From contig CAJUTQ010000099.1 in assembly GCA_910589265.1 (NCBI GenBank), positions 1-52,173 of the forward strand: 52,173 nucleotides of DNA. Reading direction: 5' to 3'. Each line of letters starts with the position of its first letter. The first letter of the stretch is position 1. A model generated the notes under the pieces. The model saw only the letters and a list, made by a program, of their open reading frames with translations. It did no database searches and was not told where the DNA came from. This DNA is from an uncultured Lachnospiraceae bacterium (lineage in GTDB: Bacteria > Bacillota > Clostridia > Lachnospirales > Lachnospiraceae). Position numbers and translations under genes: made by a program. Positions 1 through 6,214 of the stretch are shown one piece after another.

Positions 1-442
1 CAAGCAGGTCTTGGTTTGTCTCTATGTTTGTTTTTGGTTTCTTTGGGCGTTTTGTCCCCATTTTTGATGTCCTGCCTCTCTGTTCTTTAAACAGGGCATC
101 CTTCCCTTGCTCATAGTAGATGCGTTCCCATTGGGAAACAGTCCTGAAGGAAGGGATGTTGAAGTGGGCTGCCGTCTTTCGGATGGATGCACATGTATTA
201 TGCATATATTCTACAACAGAGACTTTAAATTCGCCCGTATAAGTTCTGTGTGTAGTGCTTCATCCTTCCACGCCATGCTCCTGATAGGCATCCCTCCACT
301 TTTGAATATCACCATGGCTGACATGGTATTCCTGTGCCAGTTTTTTGATTCCAATATCTCCTTTGAGATACCGCTCCACAATTTCCAGCTTGAGTTCTGC
401 GGAATATATTTTTCTTCCAGACATAGAAATAACCCCTTTCAT
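1..442 (-). pseudogene. IS3-family transposase OrfA, in-frame stop, runs off the window
   Basis: OrfA of IS3/IS150-type elements binds the element ends through helix-turn-helix domains. The minus-strand frame from 442 reads MSGRKIYSAELKLEIVERY (from residue 7), then KKLAQEYHVSHGDIQKWRDAY and HGVEG, followed by a TGA at 260-262. The same frame continues without a break to the window edge with a second helix-turn-helix unit (YTGEFKVSVVEYMHN, TAAHFNIPSFRTVSQWERIY, then a basic stretch). The second unit is intact apart from the stop, so the gene was inactivated recently. A sequencing error is an alternative explanation. Ribosome binding is probably at the GGGGTT region just upstream; the start could be MKGVISM or MSGRK. 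Confidence 0.7.
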
Positions 443-476
443 GAGACTTTCATTTTTGTCTAATAAAAGGGGTTCA
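1..476 (-). mobile_element. IS3-family insertion sequence, partial (5' end only)
   Basis: The minus strand from 476 begins TGAACCCCTTTTATTAG, which fits the 5'-TG terminus usual for IS3-family ends, and an orfA-type gene starts 34 bases inside. The element leaves the window on the left, so orfB and the other end are not visible. Insertion at 476/477 falls inside a hairpin of the antisense-RNA copy at 477-553. The boundary is inferred from the TG end and from where the RNA homology is interrupted; the second inverted repeat cannot be seen. Confidence 0.6.
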
Positions 477-553
477 CTTCACTTGCCTGGTGAAGGTAGA
501 CTTTAATGCTACTGGAGGTCAACCACTTTGTGGGCGGTTGTTTCCTCTTTTGT
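477..553 (-). ncRNA. Truncated second copy of the antisense (antitoxin) RNA
   Basis: The minus strand carries TTGAAT (583-588), a 17-bp spacer and TATATT (560-565), so a transcript should begin near 553. Its first ~40 nt, including CAACCGCCCAC and GGTTGACC, match the antisense RNA of the toxin locus at 1816-1905 in inverted orientation. After GACC the two copies diverge. This copy continues to a hairpin with stem CTTCAC/GTGAAG (477-482 and 490-495), where the IS3 element is inserted. The upstream half of a longer stem (AAGTCTAC, minus strand, just 5' of CTTCAC) has no partner on this side. Confidence 0.55.
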
Positions 554-559
554 ATCTAT

Positions 560-588
560 AATATAGCATAATCCCCGGATAAATTCAA
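560..588 (-). promoter_or_regulatory. Sigma-A promoter of the truncated antisense-RNA copy
   Basis: TTGAAT at 588-583 and TATATT at 565-560 on the minus strand are separated by 17 bp. The arrangement is the mirror image of the promoter at 1781-1809. Confidence 0.6.
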
Positions 589-607
589 GAATAAATTCCG
601 TTAATGC

Positions 608-1761
608 CAGGGCAACAGCATTAACTTTTTCGAATAAAAAGGTAAAATAAGCAGTATGGAGATAAAAAAATTAAAAGAAGAAATCAATAAGGTAAGTGAG
701 CCAAGGCGGACAACCTATGGAAATATCCGTCACAAAGTGGAAGATATTATTATCATTGGACTGTGTACTGTAATCTGTGGAGGGGAAGATTTTGCCGATA
801 TGGAGGAATTCGGCAAAAGTCGTAAAGAATACCTTGCGGAATTTCTTGAACTTCCAAACGGCATACCAGACAGCGATACTTTCAGAAGGGTGTTTGAAAA
901 ACGAAATCCGTCCGAACTTTCTTCCTGCCTGATAAACTAGATTTCGGTAGAAAGGGAAAGACGCAGTATAGTGGCAATAGATGGCAAGACAATATGCGGC
1001 AGCGGAAATACCCAGCATAAGGCATACCATGTCATAAGTGCGTTTGTTGCGGAAAGCCAGATTACTTTGGGTGAACTGGCAGTAGAAGAAAAAACAAATG
1101 AGATTACCGCTGTCCCTGAACTTTTTGATTTAATAGACGTAAAAGGCTCTGTTGTAACAGCAGATGCCATGAGCTGCCAAAAAAAGATAGTGGAAAAAAT
1201 AACAGAAGCAAAGGAGGATTACACGATAGGATTGAAACAAAACCAGCCGGCCCTGTATAAAGATTGTGAAGAATATTTCCAGGCATTTTCATCAGAACGT
1301 CCGTCTGTAACCACGCAAGAAAAAGAACATGGGCGGAGGGAATACAGCCTCCTTAAAGACCTGTCGTGGCTGGAACATGCAGGGGAATGGAGCGGATTAA
1401 AAGGGCTTGGGATGGTAAAAAACACGGTAGTGGGAAAAGGCGGAACCCGTCAGTTTACGAGATATTTCATCACATCCCTGACAGATAACAAGGAATTTGC
1501 GGATAGCGTGAGGAAACATTGGTCGATAGAAAACCAGCTGCATTGGTGTCTGGATGTAATTTTGCGTGAGGATGCATCAAGGGCAAGGAAAGACAATTCG
1601 CCGCTGAACCTCAACGTACTCCGGAAAACTGCCTTAAATCTTGTTTCACAGGCACAGTATGGACATATCAGCAAAAAAAGACTGATGTTTAAAGCAGCGC
1701 TCGAACCAGAGTTATTTTTAAAAATTTTGTTCTCTTCTAAAAAGTAAATGCTGTTGCCCTG
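608..1761 (+). mobile_element. ISAs1-family insertion sequence, 1154 bp
   Basis: The ends are CAGGGCAACAGCATT (608-622) and its exact inverse AATGCTGTTGCCCTG (1747-1761). They enclose one transposase frame of the ISAs1 type. The flanks (ccgttaatgc on the left, cccacaagcg on the right) show no direct repeat of the 8-10 bp usual for this family. The element may have lost a flank by rearrangement, consistent with the inverted antisense-RNA copies on either side. Confidence 0.85.
656..1747 (+). pseudogene. ISAs1-family DDE transposase with one in-frame TAG
   Basis: The frame opens at ATG 656 and reads through residue 94 to a TAG at 938-940. It then continues in the same frame to TAA at 1745-1747, giving about 363 residues if read through, close to the usual ISAs1 transposase length. 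The N-terminal part has the family pattern (DIIIIGLCTVICGGEDFADM, and PSELSSCLIN). The catalytic core follows the stop: AIDGKT (first Asp), VVTADAMSCQ (second Asp), and HWSIENQLHW with the downstream ILREDASRAR segment. A single TGG-to-TAG change would explain the stop, since a Trp is plausible there. The downstream open part has an internal ATG at 971, so a truncated catalytic fragment could still be made. Confidence 0.85.
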
Positions 1762-1780
1762 CCCACAAGCGATTTTACCC

Positions 1781-1809
1781 TTGAACTCTCCGTCTGCTTA
1801 TGGTATATT
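1781..1809 (+). promoter_or_regulatory. Promoter of the antisense antitoxin RNA
   Basis: TTGAAC (1781-1786) and TATATT (1804-1809) are separated by exactly 17 bp on the plus strand, placing the start of transcription near 1816. No open frame with a ribosome binding site follows, only a short stretch that ends in a hairpin terminator. This fits a small RNA gene. Confidence 0.7.
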
Positions 1810-1815
1810 ATAAAT

Positions 1816-1905
1816 ACAAAAAACAACCGCCCACAAGGTGGGTTGACCAAATAATGAGATAGAAAAATTCACCCCACATCCGGTCAAAGTTTTGGGGTGG
1901 TTTTT
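1816..1905 (+). ncRNA. Antisense RNA, presumed antitoxin of a type I toxin-antitoxin pair
   Basis: The predicted ~90-nt RNA begins after the promoter at 1781-1809, has a 5' hairpin (CAACCGCCCAC, AAG loop, GTGGGTTG) and ends in a terminator with stem CACCCCA/TGGGGTG (1870-1876 and 1893-1899) followed by five T. It converges on the toxin mRNA, so the two transcripts share their 3' ends, the layout of TxpA/RatA-type loci. The sequence GCCCAC in the 5' hairpin is also complementary to GUGGGC in the predicted toxin 5' leader, a possible second contact. RNA boundaries are inferred, not measured. Confidence 0.6.
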
Positions 1906-1906
1906 C
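1866..1906. terminator. Bidirectional terminator shared by toxin mRNA and antisense RNA
   Basis: Stem CACCCCA/TGGGGTG is flanked by AAAAATT on the left and GGTTTTT on the right, so it carries a U-tract in both directions. It ends the plus-strand antisense RNA and the minus-strand toxin transcript. Confidence 0.7.
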
Positions 1907-1915
1907 TATGTAGAC

Positions 1916-2005
1916 TTACTTACAAAACGTAAAAACGAATGTAAGTAATGCCAAAAGGAACAGACCAAAGGTCATAACATCCTTAAAATCAAAATGATTT
2001 TTCAT
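1916..2005 (-). CDS. Small hydrophobic toxin of the holin-like (Hol_Tox/TxpA-like) type I class
   Basis: This 29-residue peptide is too short for ordinary gene callers. It reads MKNHFDFKDVMTF, then a ~15-residue apolar helix GLFLLALLTFVFTF, and ends CK. A charged N-terminus, one membrane helix and a short basic tail are typical of membrane-damaging type I toxins. A GGGGGTG sequence lies 6-7 nt upstream of this ATG; an in-frame ATG two codons earlier (2011) overlaps that site and is less likely. It has its own promoter (2071-2099), and an antisense RNA converges on its 3' end. Family assignment is by composition, size and layout. A phage holin fragment is the main alternative. Confidence 0.7.
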   Translation of the reverse strand: MKNHFDFKDVMTFGLFLLALLTFVFTFCK

Positions 2006-2070
2006 AGGCATCACCCCCATTCCATAAAAATGAGAGGTCAGCCCACCCTGCAACACGATTGTCACGTCGT

Positions 2071-2099
2071 ATTTTATCATATTCTCTTATATTCCACAA
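2071..2099 (-). promoter_or_regulatory. Promoter of the toxin gene
   Basis: TTGTGG (2099-2094) and TAAAAT (2076-2071) lie 17 bp apart on the minus strand, predicting a start near 2064 and a leader of about 60 nt before the toxin. The leader contains GGGTGGGCTGACC, related to the GGTGGGTTGACC motif of the antisense RNA. Confidence 0.55.
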
Positions 2100-2102
2100 T
2101 CT

Positions 2103-2543
2103 TTATTTCTTGTGTGTCTTTCCGATTATCCGTCTGACTTCCACTGTCTTTTCACAATGGATGTTCCTGCTGCCCGTCACATCATTTATAAATCCTTCTT
2201 TGAGATAAATGAAATATCCCTCGTCCTTTGTATATGACAAATCCTCAATCATTTCATAATATTTATTCGGAACCTGCCACTTTTCCAACCTTCGGCGTTG
2301 CTCCTCATTGAATCCCTGCTTTTTCTTCCCGAACTTGCTCTCGCCGGATGCAAGGTCATCACATACCAGTGCATAGAGATATTCATTGACCGACATCCTC
2401 AGTTCGGACGCTACATGTCTTATCCTCTCTTTTTCCCCTACCGGCAATGAGAAATTGATTCTGTCGTAATGCTCTTTTGCGTGTTGGTTCTTGTACTCCG
2501 TCCGGTTCACTGTCACCGCCCCTTTGCCCGTTTTTGACATCAT
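2103..2543 (-). CDS. Small basic protein of unknown function, possible ribbon-helix-helix DNA binder
   Basis: About 146 residues from the ATG at 2543 (an ATG directly after it would give MSKTGKGAV as N-terminus; a frame extending to 2576 has no ribosome binding site). The N-terminal third contains YDRINFSLPVGEKERIRHVA followed by MSVNEYLYALV, a beta-strand plus two-helix pattern like that of ribbon-helix-helix proteins on plasmids and conjugative elements. The middle is lysine-rich (FGKKKQGFNEEQRRR). The C-terminal part (LSYTKDEGYFIYLKEGF) is unrecognised. A perfect 16-bp palindrome (2549-2564) and three 11-bp repeats (2585-2617) sit directly upstream. These suggest autoregulation or an origin remnant. 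It probably belongs to mobile DNA. Confidence 0.55.
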   Translation of the reverse strand: MMSKTGKGAVTVNRTEYKNQHAKEHYDRINFSLPVGEKERIRHVASELRMSVNEYLYALVCDDLASGESKFGKKKQGFNEEQRRRLEKWQVPNKYYEMIEDLSYTKDEGYFIYLKEGFINDVTGSRNIHCEKTVEVRRIIGKTHKK

Positions 2544-2548
2544 ATCAT

Positions 2549-2564
2549 TGTCTTGCGCAAGACA
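2549..2564. promoter_or_regulatory. Perfect 16-bp palindrome upstream of the small DNA-binding candidate
   Basis: TGTCTTGCGCAAGACA is a perfect inverted repeat ending 5 bp before the likely ATG at 2543. It could be an operator for the protein encoded just downstream or a hairpin in its mRNA leader. Confidence 0.5.
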
Positions 2565-2584
2565 CAAGAAAAACATTTTTACAT

Positions 2585-2617
2585 TTGTCAGTTATGCGTT
2601 AGTTACGTGTCAGTTAC
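2585..2617. repeat. Three tandem 11-bp repeats (iterons)
   Basis: TTGTCAGTTAT, GCGTTAGTTAC and GTGTCAGTTAC follow each other without spacing; consensus is GYGTYAGTTAC. An exact 11-bp period puts each copy on the same helix face. They lie 40-75 bp upstream of the start of the 2103-2543 gene. Confidence 0.65.
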
Positions 2618-2670
2618 CGTAAAAATTTTGTGTGTTTTTGAGGTGTCTCACAGAAATTCAGAATATAAGG

Positions 2671-2703
2671 AAATCCCCGAAAAATCAATGCTTTCGGGGA
2701 TTT
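2671..2703. terminator. Terminator after rpsI
   Basis: AAATCCCCGAAA pairs with TTTCGGGGATTT across a 9-nt loop, with T-rich flanks in both directions. It closes the rplM-rpsI transcript. Confidence 0.85.
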
Positions 2704-2729
2704 TAAAGTTCTTATGAAATTCGCTCGAA

Positions 2730-3125
2730 TTATCTCTTGGAAAACTGAGGTGCCCTTCTTGCTGCCTTGAGACCGTATTTCTTTCTCTCTTTCATTCTTG
2801 GGTCTCTTGTCAAAAATCCTGCTTTTTTTAATGTTGGTCGAAATTCTCCATCTGCCTGAAGTAAAGCCCTGGCAATGCCATGTCTAATAGCTCCAGCCTG
2901 TCCTGTATATCCCCCTCCGTGTACATTAACAAGAACATCAAATTTGTCCGTATTATCCGTAGCAACTAAAGGCTGACGTACTATTACTTTCAATGTCTCC
3001 AGACCAAAATAATCGTTTATATCTCTCTTATTTATTGTAATTTCACCTTTCCCAGGCATTAAATAAACTCTTGCAATTGATTTTTTTCTTCTTCCTGTCC
3101 CATAAAATCTTGCTGATTTAGCCAT
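2730..3125 (-). CDS. rpsI: 30S ribosomal protein S9
   Basis: S9 sits in the head of the 30S subunit, and its basic C-terminal tail reaches the P-site tRNA. The 131 residues match the family length. Conserved segments include FYGTGRRKKSIARVYL near the N-terminus, NVHGGGYTGQAGAIRHGIAR in the middle and the basic end RRAPQFSKR. It is the second gene of the rplM-rpsI pair, 26 nt after rplM with a GGAGGAAAA site before its ATG, and is followed by the terminator at 2671-2703. Confidence 0.98.
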   Translation of the reverse strand: MAKSARFYGTGRRKKSIARVYLMPGKGEITINKRDINDYFGLETLKVIVRQPLVATDNTDKFDVLVNVHGGGYTGQAGAIRHGIARALLQADGEFRPTLKKAGFLTRDPRMKERKKYGLKAARRAPQFSKR

Positions 3126-3151
3126 TGTCTTTTCCTCCTTTCCATTTCTTC

Positions 3152-3580
3152 TTAAAATGTCAGTACTTCTGGTTTCTGTGCAGCATGATTATGCTCAGGT
3201 CCTGCATATACAAACAGTTTCTTATACATTTGCCTTCCTAAAGGTCCCTTGGGCAGCATTCCCTTTACTGCAAGTTCAATAACCTGCTCTGGTTTCTTTG
3301 CCAGTTTTTCTTTTAATTTTGTTTCCTTCATTCCACCTACATATCCTGAATGGTGGTAATATATCTTCTGCTCCAGTTTTTTTCCTGTTACAGCTACTTT
3401 ATCTGCATTCACTACAATCACATAATCCCCTGTGTCCATATGGGGGGTAAATATAGGCTTATTTTTACCTCTTAATATTTTGGCTATTTCAGATGCCATA
3501 CGTCCCAAAGTCTTACCTGACGCATCTACAACATACCACTTTCTATTAATCACAGCTGGACTAGCCATAAATGTCTTCAT
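3152..3580 (-). CDS. rplM: 50S ribosomal protein L13
   Basis: L13 is an early-assembling 50S protein. From the ATG at 3580 the protein has 142 residues, the standard length, and begins MKTFMASPAVINRKWYVVDA. GGAGG lies 7 nt before this ATG, so the upstream in-frame ATG at 3598 is not used. Other hallmarks are GKTLGRMASEIAKILRGK and GMLPKGPLGRQMYKKLFVY. It is transcribed from its own consensus promoter (3710-3738) through a ~120-nt leader with a stable hairpin (3664-3694). That leader suggests feedback control of the L13-S9 pair. Confidence 0.98.
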   Translation of the reverse strand: MKTFMASPAVINRKWYVVDASGKTLGRMASEIAKILRGKNKPIFTPHMDTGDYVIVVNADKVAVTGKKLEQKIYYHHSGYVGGMKETKLKEKLAKKPEQVIELAVKGMLPKGPLGRQMYKKLFVYAGPEHNHAAQKPEVLTF

Positions 3581-3663
3581 TGTATTTCCTCCATTCACTG
3601 TAAAACAAAGATACTCTGTCCTTACTTCTTTCTCCTATATGGGTACTATATTATTAAATATCC

Positions 3664-3694
3664 AATGTCCTTACCGGGGCTGTGGTCAGACATT
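3664..3694 (-). promoter_or_regulatory. Hairpin in the rplM leader (candidate L13 leader autoregulatory element)
   Basis: AATGTC pairs with GACATT, with an inner stem ACC/GGT around a G-rich loop, in the 5' untranslated region between the promoter and rplM. Structured L13 leaders are known in Firmicutes. Identity with that family is inferred from position only. Confidence 0.45.
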
Positions 3695-3709
3695 TTTTCA
3701 TATTTAATA

Positions 3710-3738
3710 ATTATATTATACACATTTATATATGTCAA
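3710..3738 (-). promoter_or_regulatory. Perfect consensus promoter for rplM-rpsI
   Basis: TTGACA (3738-3733), 17 bp, TATAAT (3715-3710) on the minus strand, immediately after the truA stop codon. Predicted start near 3703. Confidence 0.85.
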
Positions 3739-3750
3739 CTACTTTCCCTC

Positions 3751-4494
3751 TTAATCAAAAAATTCATAGGAAAGTAGTGTCAATCCCTTTGCAGGGGCTG
3801 TAGGCCCAGCTGCGCTTCTGTCCTTTCTCTCTAATATTTTGCCCATTTCATCTGGAGTCATATTTCCCTTTCCCACTTCCATTAAAGTTCCTGCAATAAT
3901 GCGAACCATATTATATAAAAATCCATTTCCAGATACTTGAATAGATATTTCCCCATCATTTTCATTTACATCTAGCATATAAATAGTCCGTATCGTAGAA
4001 TCTATCTCAGAACCTGAACTGCAAAAGCTCTTGAAGTCATGTTCTCCTACCAAATAGGCGGCTGCCTCCTTCATCAAATGAATTTTAAAATGCTCATAAG
4101 CAAAATGCGTGTACAGCCTTCTTGTTGGAATAGGAAATTCTTTATTCAAAATCCGATATTCATATGTTTTCATACTTTTCCTTTTCCTAGGGTGGAATGA
4201 AAGTTCCACTTCCTCAGACTTTCGAATGCGGATGTCCTCAGGCAGTCTTTGATTCATGGCATATGATATTTTTTCAGCTGGAATCCTGGAACTTGTATCA
4301 AAGACTACTATATTACATAAAGCATGTACTCCAGAATCTGTCCTGCTTGCTCCAATTACTTTTATATTTTCTTCTAAAAGTTCACTTAAATGCCGATTTA
4401 ATTCTTCTTCAATGGTAGGCCCATTTTGCTGTATCTGAAATCCGCAATAATTTGTCCCATCATAGGCTACCGATAACCGTACTCTTTTAACCAT
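3751..4494 (-). CDS. truA: tRNA pseudouridine(38-40) synthase TruA
   Basis: TruA converts uridines 38-40 in the anticodon arm of many tRNAs to pseudouridine. The 247 residues match the family. The N-terminus MVKRVRLSVAYDGTNYCGFQ is typical and the catalytic aspartate is D53 in GASRTDSGVHA. FHPRKRKSMKTYEYRI and the C-terminal NGFLYNMVRIIAGTLMEVG are further TruA segments. It follows ecfT by 62 nt on the same strand and probably shares the ecfA1-ecfA2-ecfT transcript, a common arrangement in Firmicutes. Confidence 0.97.
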   Translation of the reverse strand: MVKRVRLSVAYDGTNYCGFQIQQNGPTIEEELNRHLSELLEENIKVIGASRTDSGVHALCNIVVFDTSSRIPAEKISYAMNQRLPEDIRIRKSEEVELSFHPRKRKSMKTYEYRILNKEFPIPTRRLYTHFAYEHFKIHLMKEAAAYLVGEHDFKSFCSSGSEIDSTIRTIYMLDVNENDGEISIQVSGNGFLYNMVRIIAGTLMEVGKGNMTPDEMGKILERKDRSAAGPTAPAKGLTLLSYEFFD

Positions 4495-4556
4495 TATTAT
4501 CCCATGCCTTTCTCATTACTCTTGCATATACCATGTAGGAGATCTACTATTTCTTT

Positions 4557-5354
4557 TTAAAGTTTCCCTACTGCTGCCACAATTAATAGATAAACAAGTA
4601 AACATCCATAGGCCCCATAATCTCTCTTTTGATAAATTAGAGGTTTCATTTTTGTCCTTCCTTCTCCACCTTGATAACACCTTGCCTCCATTGCCATTGC
4701 CAGATCATTTGCTCTTCGGAATGCGGAAATAAATAATGGTACAAGCAAAGGTACCAAGCTTTTTACTTTTTTTATCATATTTCCACTCTCAAAATCTGCT
4801 CCCCTAGCCATCTGGGCCTTCATAATTTTGTCCGTCTCCTCCATAAGAATCGGAATAAATCTTAAGGCAATCGACATCATCATAGCTATCTCATGTACTG
4901 GCACATGAATTCTTTTTAAGGGACTTAAAAGACTTTCCATACCGTCTGTTAAATGATTAGGTGTTGTTGTCAGCGTCATTACAGAAGAACCAATAATTAA
5001 ATATGTTAGGCGAAAAGCCATAAATACAGCTATTCTCAACCCTTCCTTTGTAATTCTCAGCCTCCATATTTGAAACAACGTTTCTCCTTGTGTAAGAAAT
5101 AAGTTAAATAAAACGGTTACCAAAAGTAAGAGCAGTACTGCTCTCAGCCCTCTTATCATATACTTAAATGGAACTTTAGAGCTTTGAATGACATAGGCAA
5201 GAAACAAAGTAGCAATTCCATACCCCCATATATTTTTTATAAGAAATAGTGAGATCAAAAATAATAAAGTGCCTGAAAGTTTTACCCTTGGATCTAACTT
5301 ATGCAATAGTGAATCTACAGGATAATATTGTCCCAATGTTATATCTCTAATCAT
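4557..5354 (-). CDS. ecfT: ECF transporter transmembrane protein EcfT
   Basis: EcfT is the membrane scaffold of group II energy-coupling-factor transporters. It couples the two ATPases to exchangeable substrate-binding (S) subunits that bring in vitamins or metal ions. The 265 residues contain several hydrophobic helices (around 20-60, 65-85, 105-130, 240-260). The two cytoplasmic coupling motifs are present: AQMARGADF (Ala-Arg-Gly) and EARCYQGGEG, the latter with Cys in place of the usual Gly. N-terminal LGQYYPVDSLLHKLDPRVKL is the family opening. Its ATG overlaps the end of ecfA2 by 4 nt, so it is translationally coupled. No S component is encoded nearby. Confidence 0.96.
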   Translation of the reverse strand: MIRDITLGQYYPVDSLLHKLDPRVKLSGTLLFLISLFLIKNIWGYGIATLFLAYVIQSSKVPFKYMIRGLRAVLLLLLVTVLFNLFLTQGETLFQIWRLRITKEGLRIAVFMAFRLTYLIIGSSVMTLTTTPNHLTDGMESLLSPLKRIHVPVHEIAMMMSIALRFIPILMEETDKIMKAQMARGADFESGNMIKKVKSLVPLLVPLFISAFRRANDLAMAMEARCYQGGEGRTKMKPLIYQKRDYGAYGCLLVYLLIVAAVGKL

Positions 5355-6214
5355 CGTTTCTCCTTACTTCTTTCATACCAATCCCAAATAGAATCCACTG
5401 CTTCTTCAATAGTGGTCGCTCTTATATCTATAGGTAATCCCTTTTCATGTAACTTTCTCATGATATATGTTACATAAGGTGCTGCAAGCCCTATGTTTTC
5501 TAATTTCTCCCAGTGAGTAAATACTTCCTTTGGCTCGTTATCAAATAGAATGCTCCCATGATCCATAACAATAATCCGCTCTACATATTTTGCTACATCT
5601 TCCATGCTGTGGGAAACAAGAATAACTGTCATTCCTGTGTCTTCCCTCAGCTTTTTAATTTGAGAAAAAATCTCATCCCTTCCTTTTGGATCTAGACCCG
5701 CTGTCGGTTCATCCAATATCAAGACCTCTGGTTTCATAGCAAGAATTCCTGCTATGGCAACTCTTCTTTTTTGGCCTCCTGAAAGATCAAAAGGAGATTG
5801 ATAAAAACATTCATCCTCTAGTCCTACCTTTTTTAGTGCCTCATAGGCCCGCAGTTCTACTTCTTGTTCACTCAGTCCAAAGTTTCTAGGTCCAAAACAA
5901 ACATCTTTAAACACATCTACTTCAAAAAGCTGATGTTCAGGATATTGAAATACCAATCCCACCTTTCCTCTCAATTCCTTTCTGTCATAACCTTTTTCAT
6001 AGATATCCTGTCCTTTGTAATATATAATACCAGAAGTGGGTTTTAAAAGGCCATTTAAATGCTGCACAAGTGTGGACTTCCCTGAGCCAGTATGCCCTAT
6101 AATCCCAATAAGCTGCCCTTTTTCAATAGTTAGATTTATATTTTTAAGTGCTGTTGTTTCATAAGCTGTCCCTTCTCCATATAAATAATTGACATTTTCT
6201 AATTGAATCAACAT
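5351..6214 (-). CDS. ecfA2: ECF transporter ATPase EcfA2
   Basis: One of two different ATPases of the energy-coupling factor; ATP binding and hydrolysis drive toppling of the S component. The 287 residues have Walker A GHTGSGKST, signature LSGGQKRRVAIAG, Walker B VLILDEPTAGLD and the switch His in LVSHSMED. The Q-loop reads VFQYPEHQLFE, typical of the A2 subunit. It overlaps ecfA1 by 7 nt upstream and ecfT by 4 nt downstream, indicating tight co-translation of the module. Confidence 0.96.
   Translation of the reverse strand: MLIQLENVNYLYGEGTAYETTALKNINLTIEKGQLIGIIGHTGSGKSTLVQHLNGLLKPTSGIIYYKGQDIYEKGYDRKELRGKVGLVFQYPEHQLFEVDVFKDVCFGPRNFGLSEQEVELRAYEALKKVGLEDECFYQSPFDLSGGQKRRVAIAGILAMKPEVLILDEPTAGLDPKGRDEIFSQIKKLREDTGMTVILVSHSMEDVAKYVERIIVMDHGSILFDNEPKEVFTHWEKLENIGLAAPYVTYIMRKLHEKGLPIDIRATTIEEAVDSIWDWYERSKEKR

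Noticed and set aside
260..940. Stop-codon recoding to explain the TGA in the IS3 orfA and the TAG in the ISAs1 transposase
   Set aside because: The intact ribosomal genes use these codons only as stops where checked, and both elements are mobile and dispensable; ordinary mutation is simpler.
671..1030. 119-codon minus-strand frame in the ISAs1 element
   Set aside because: It lies opposite the transposase, which has clear family motifs; it is a shadow frame.
2585..2617. CRISPR array
   Set aside because: Repeats are 11 bp with no spacers; no cas genes anywhere in the window.
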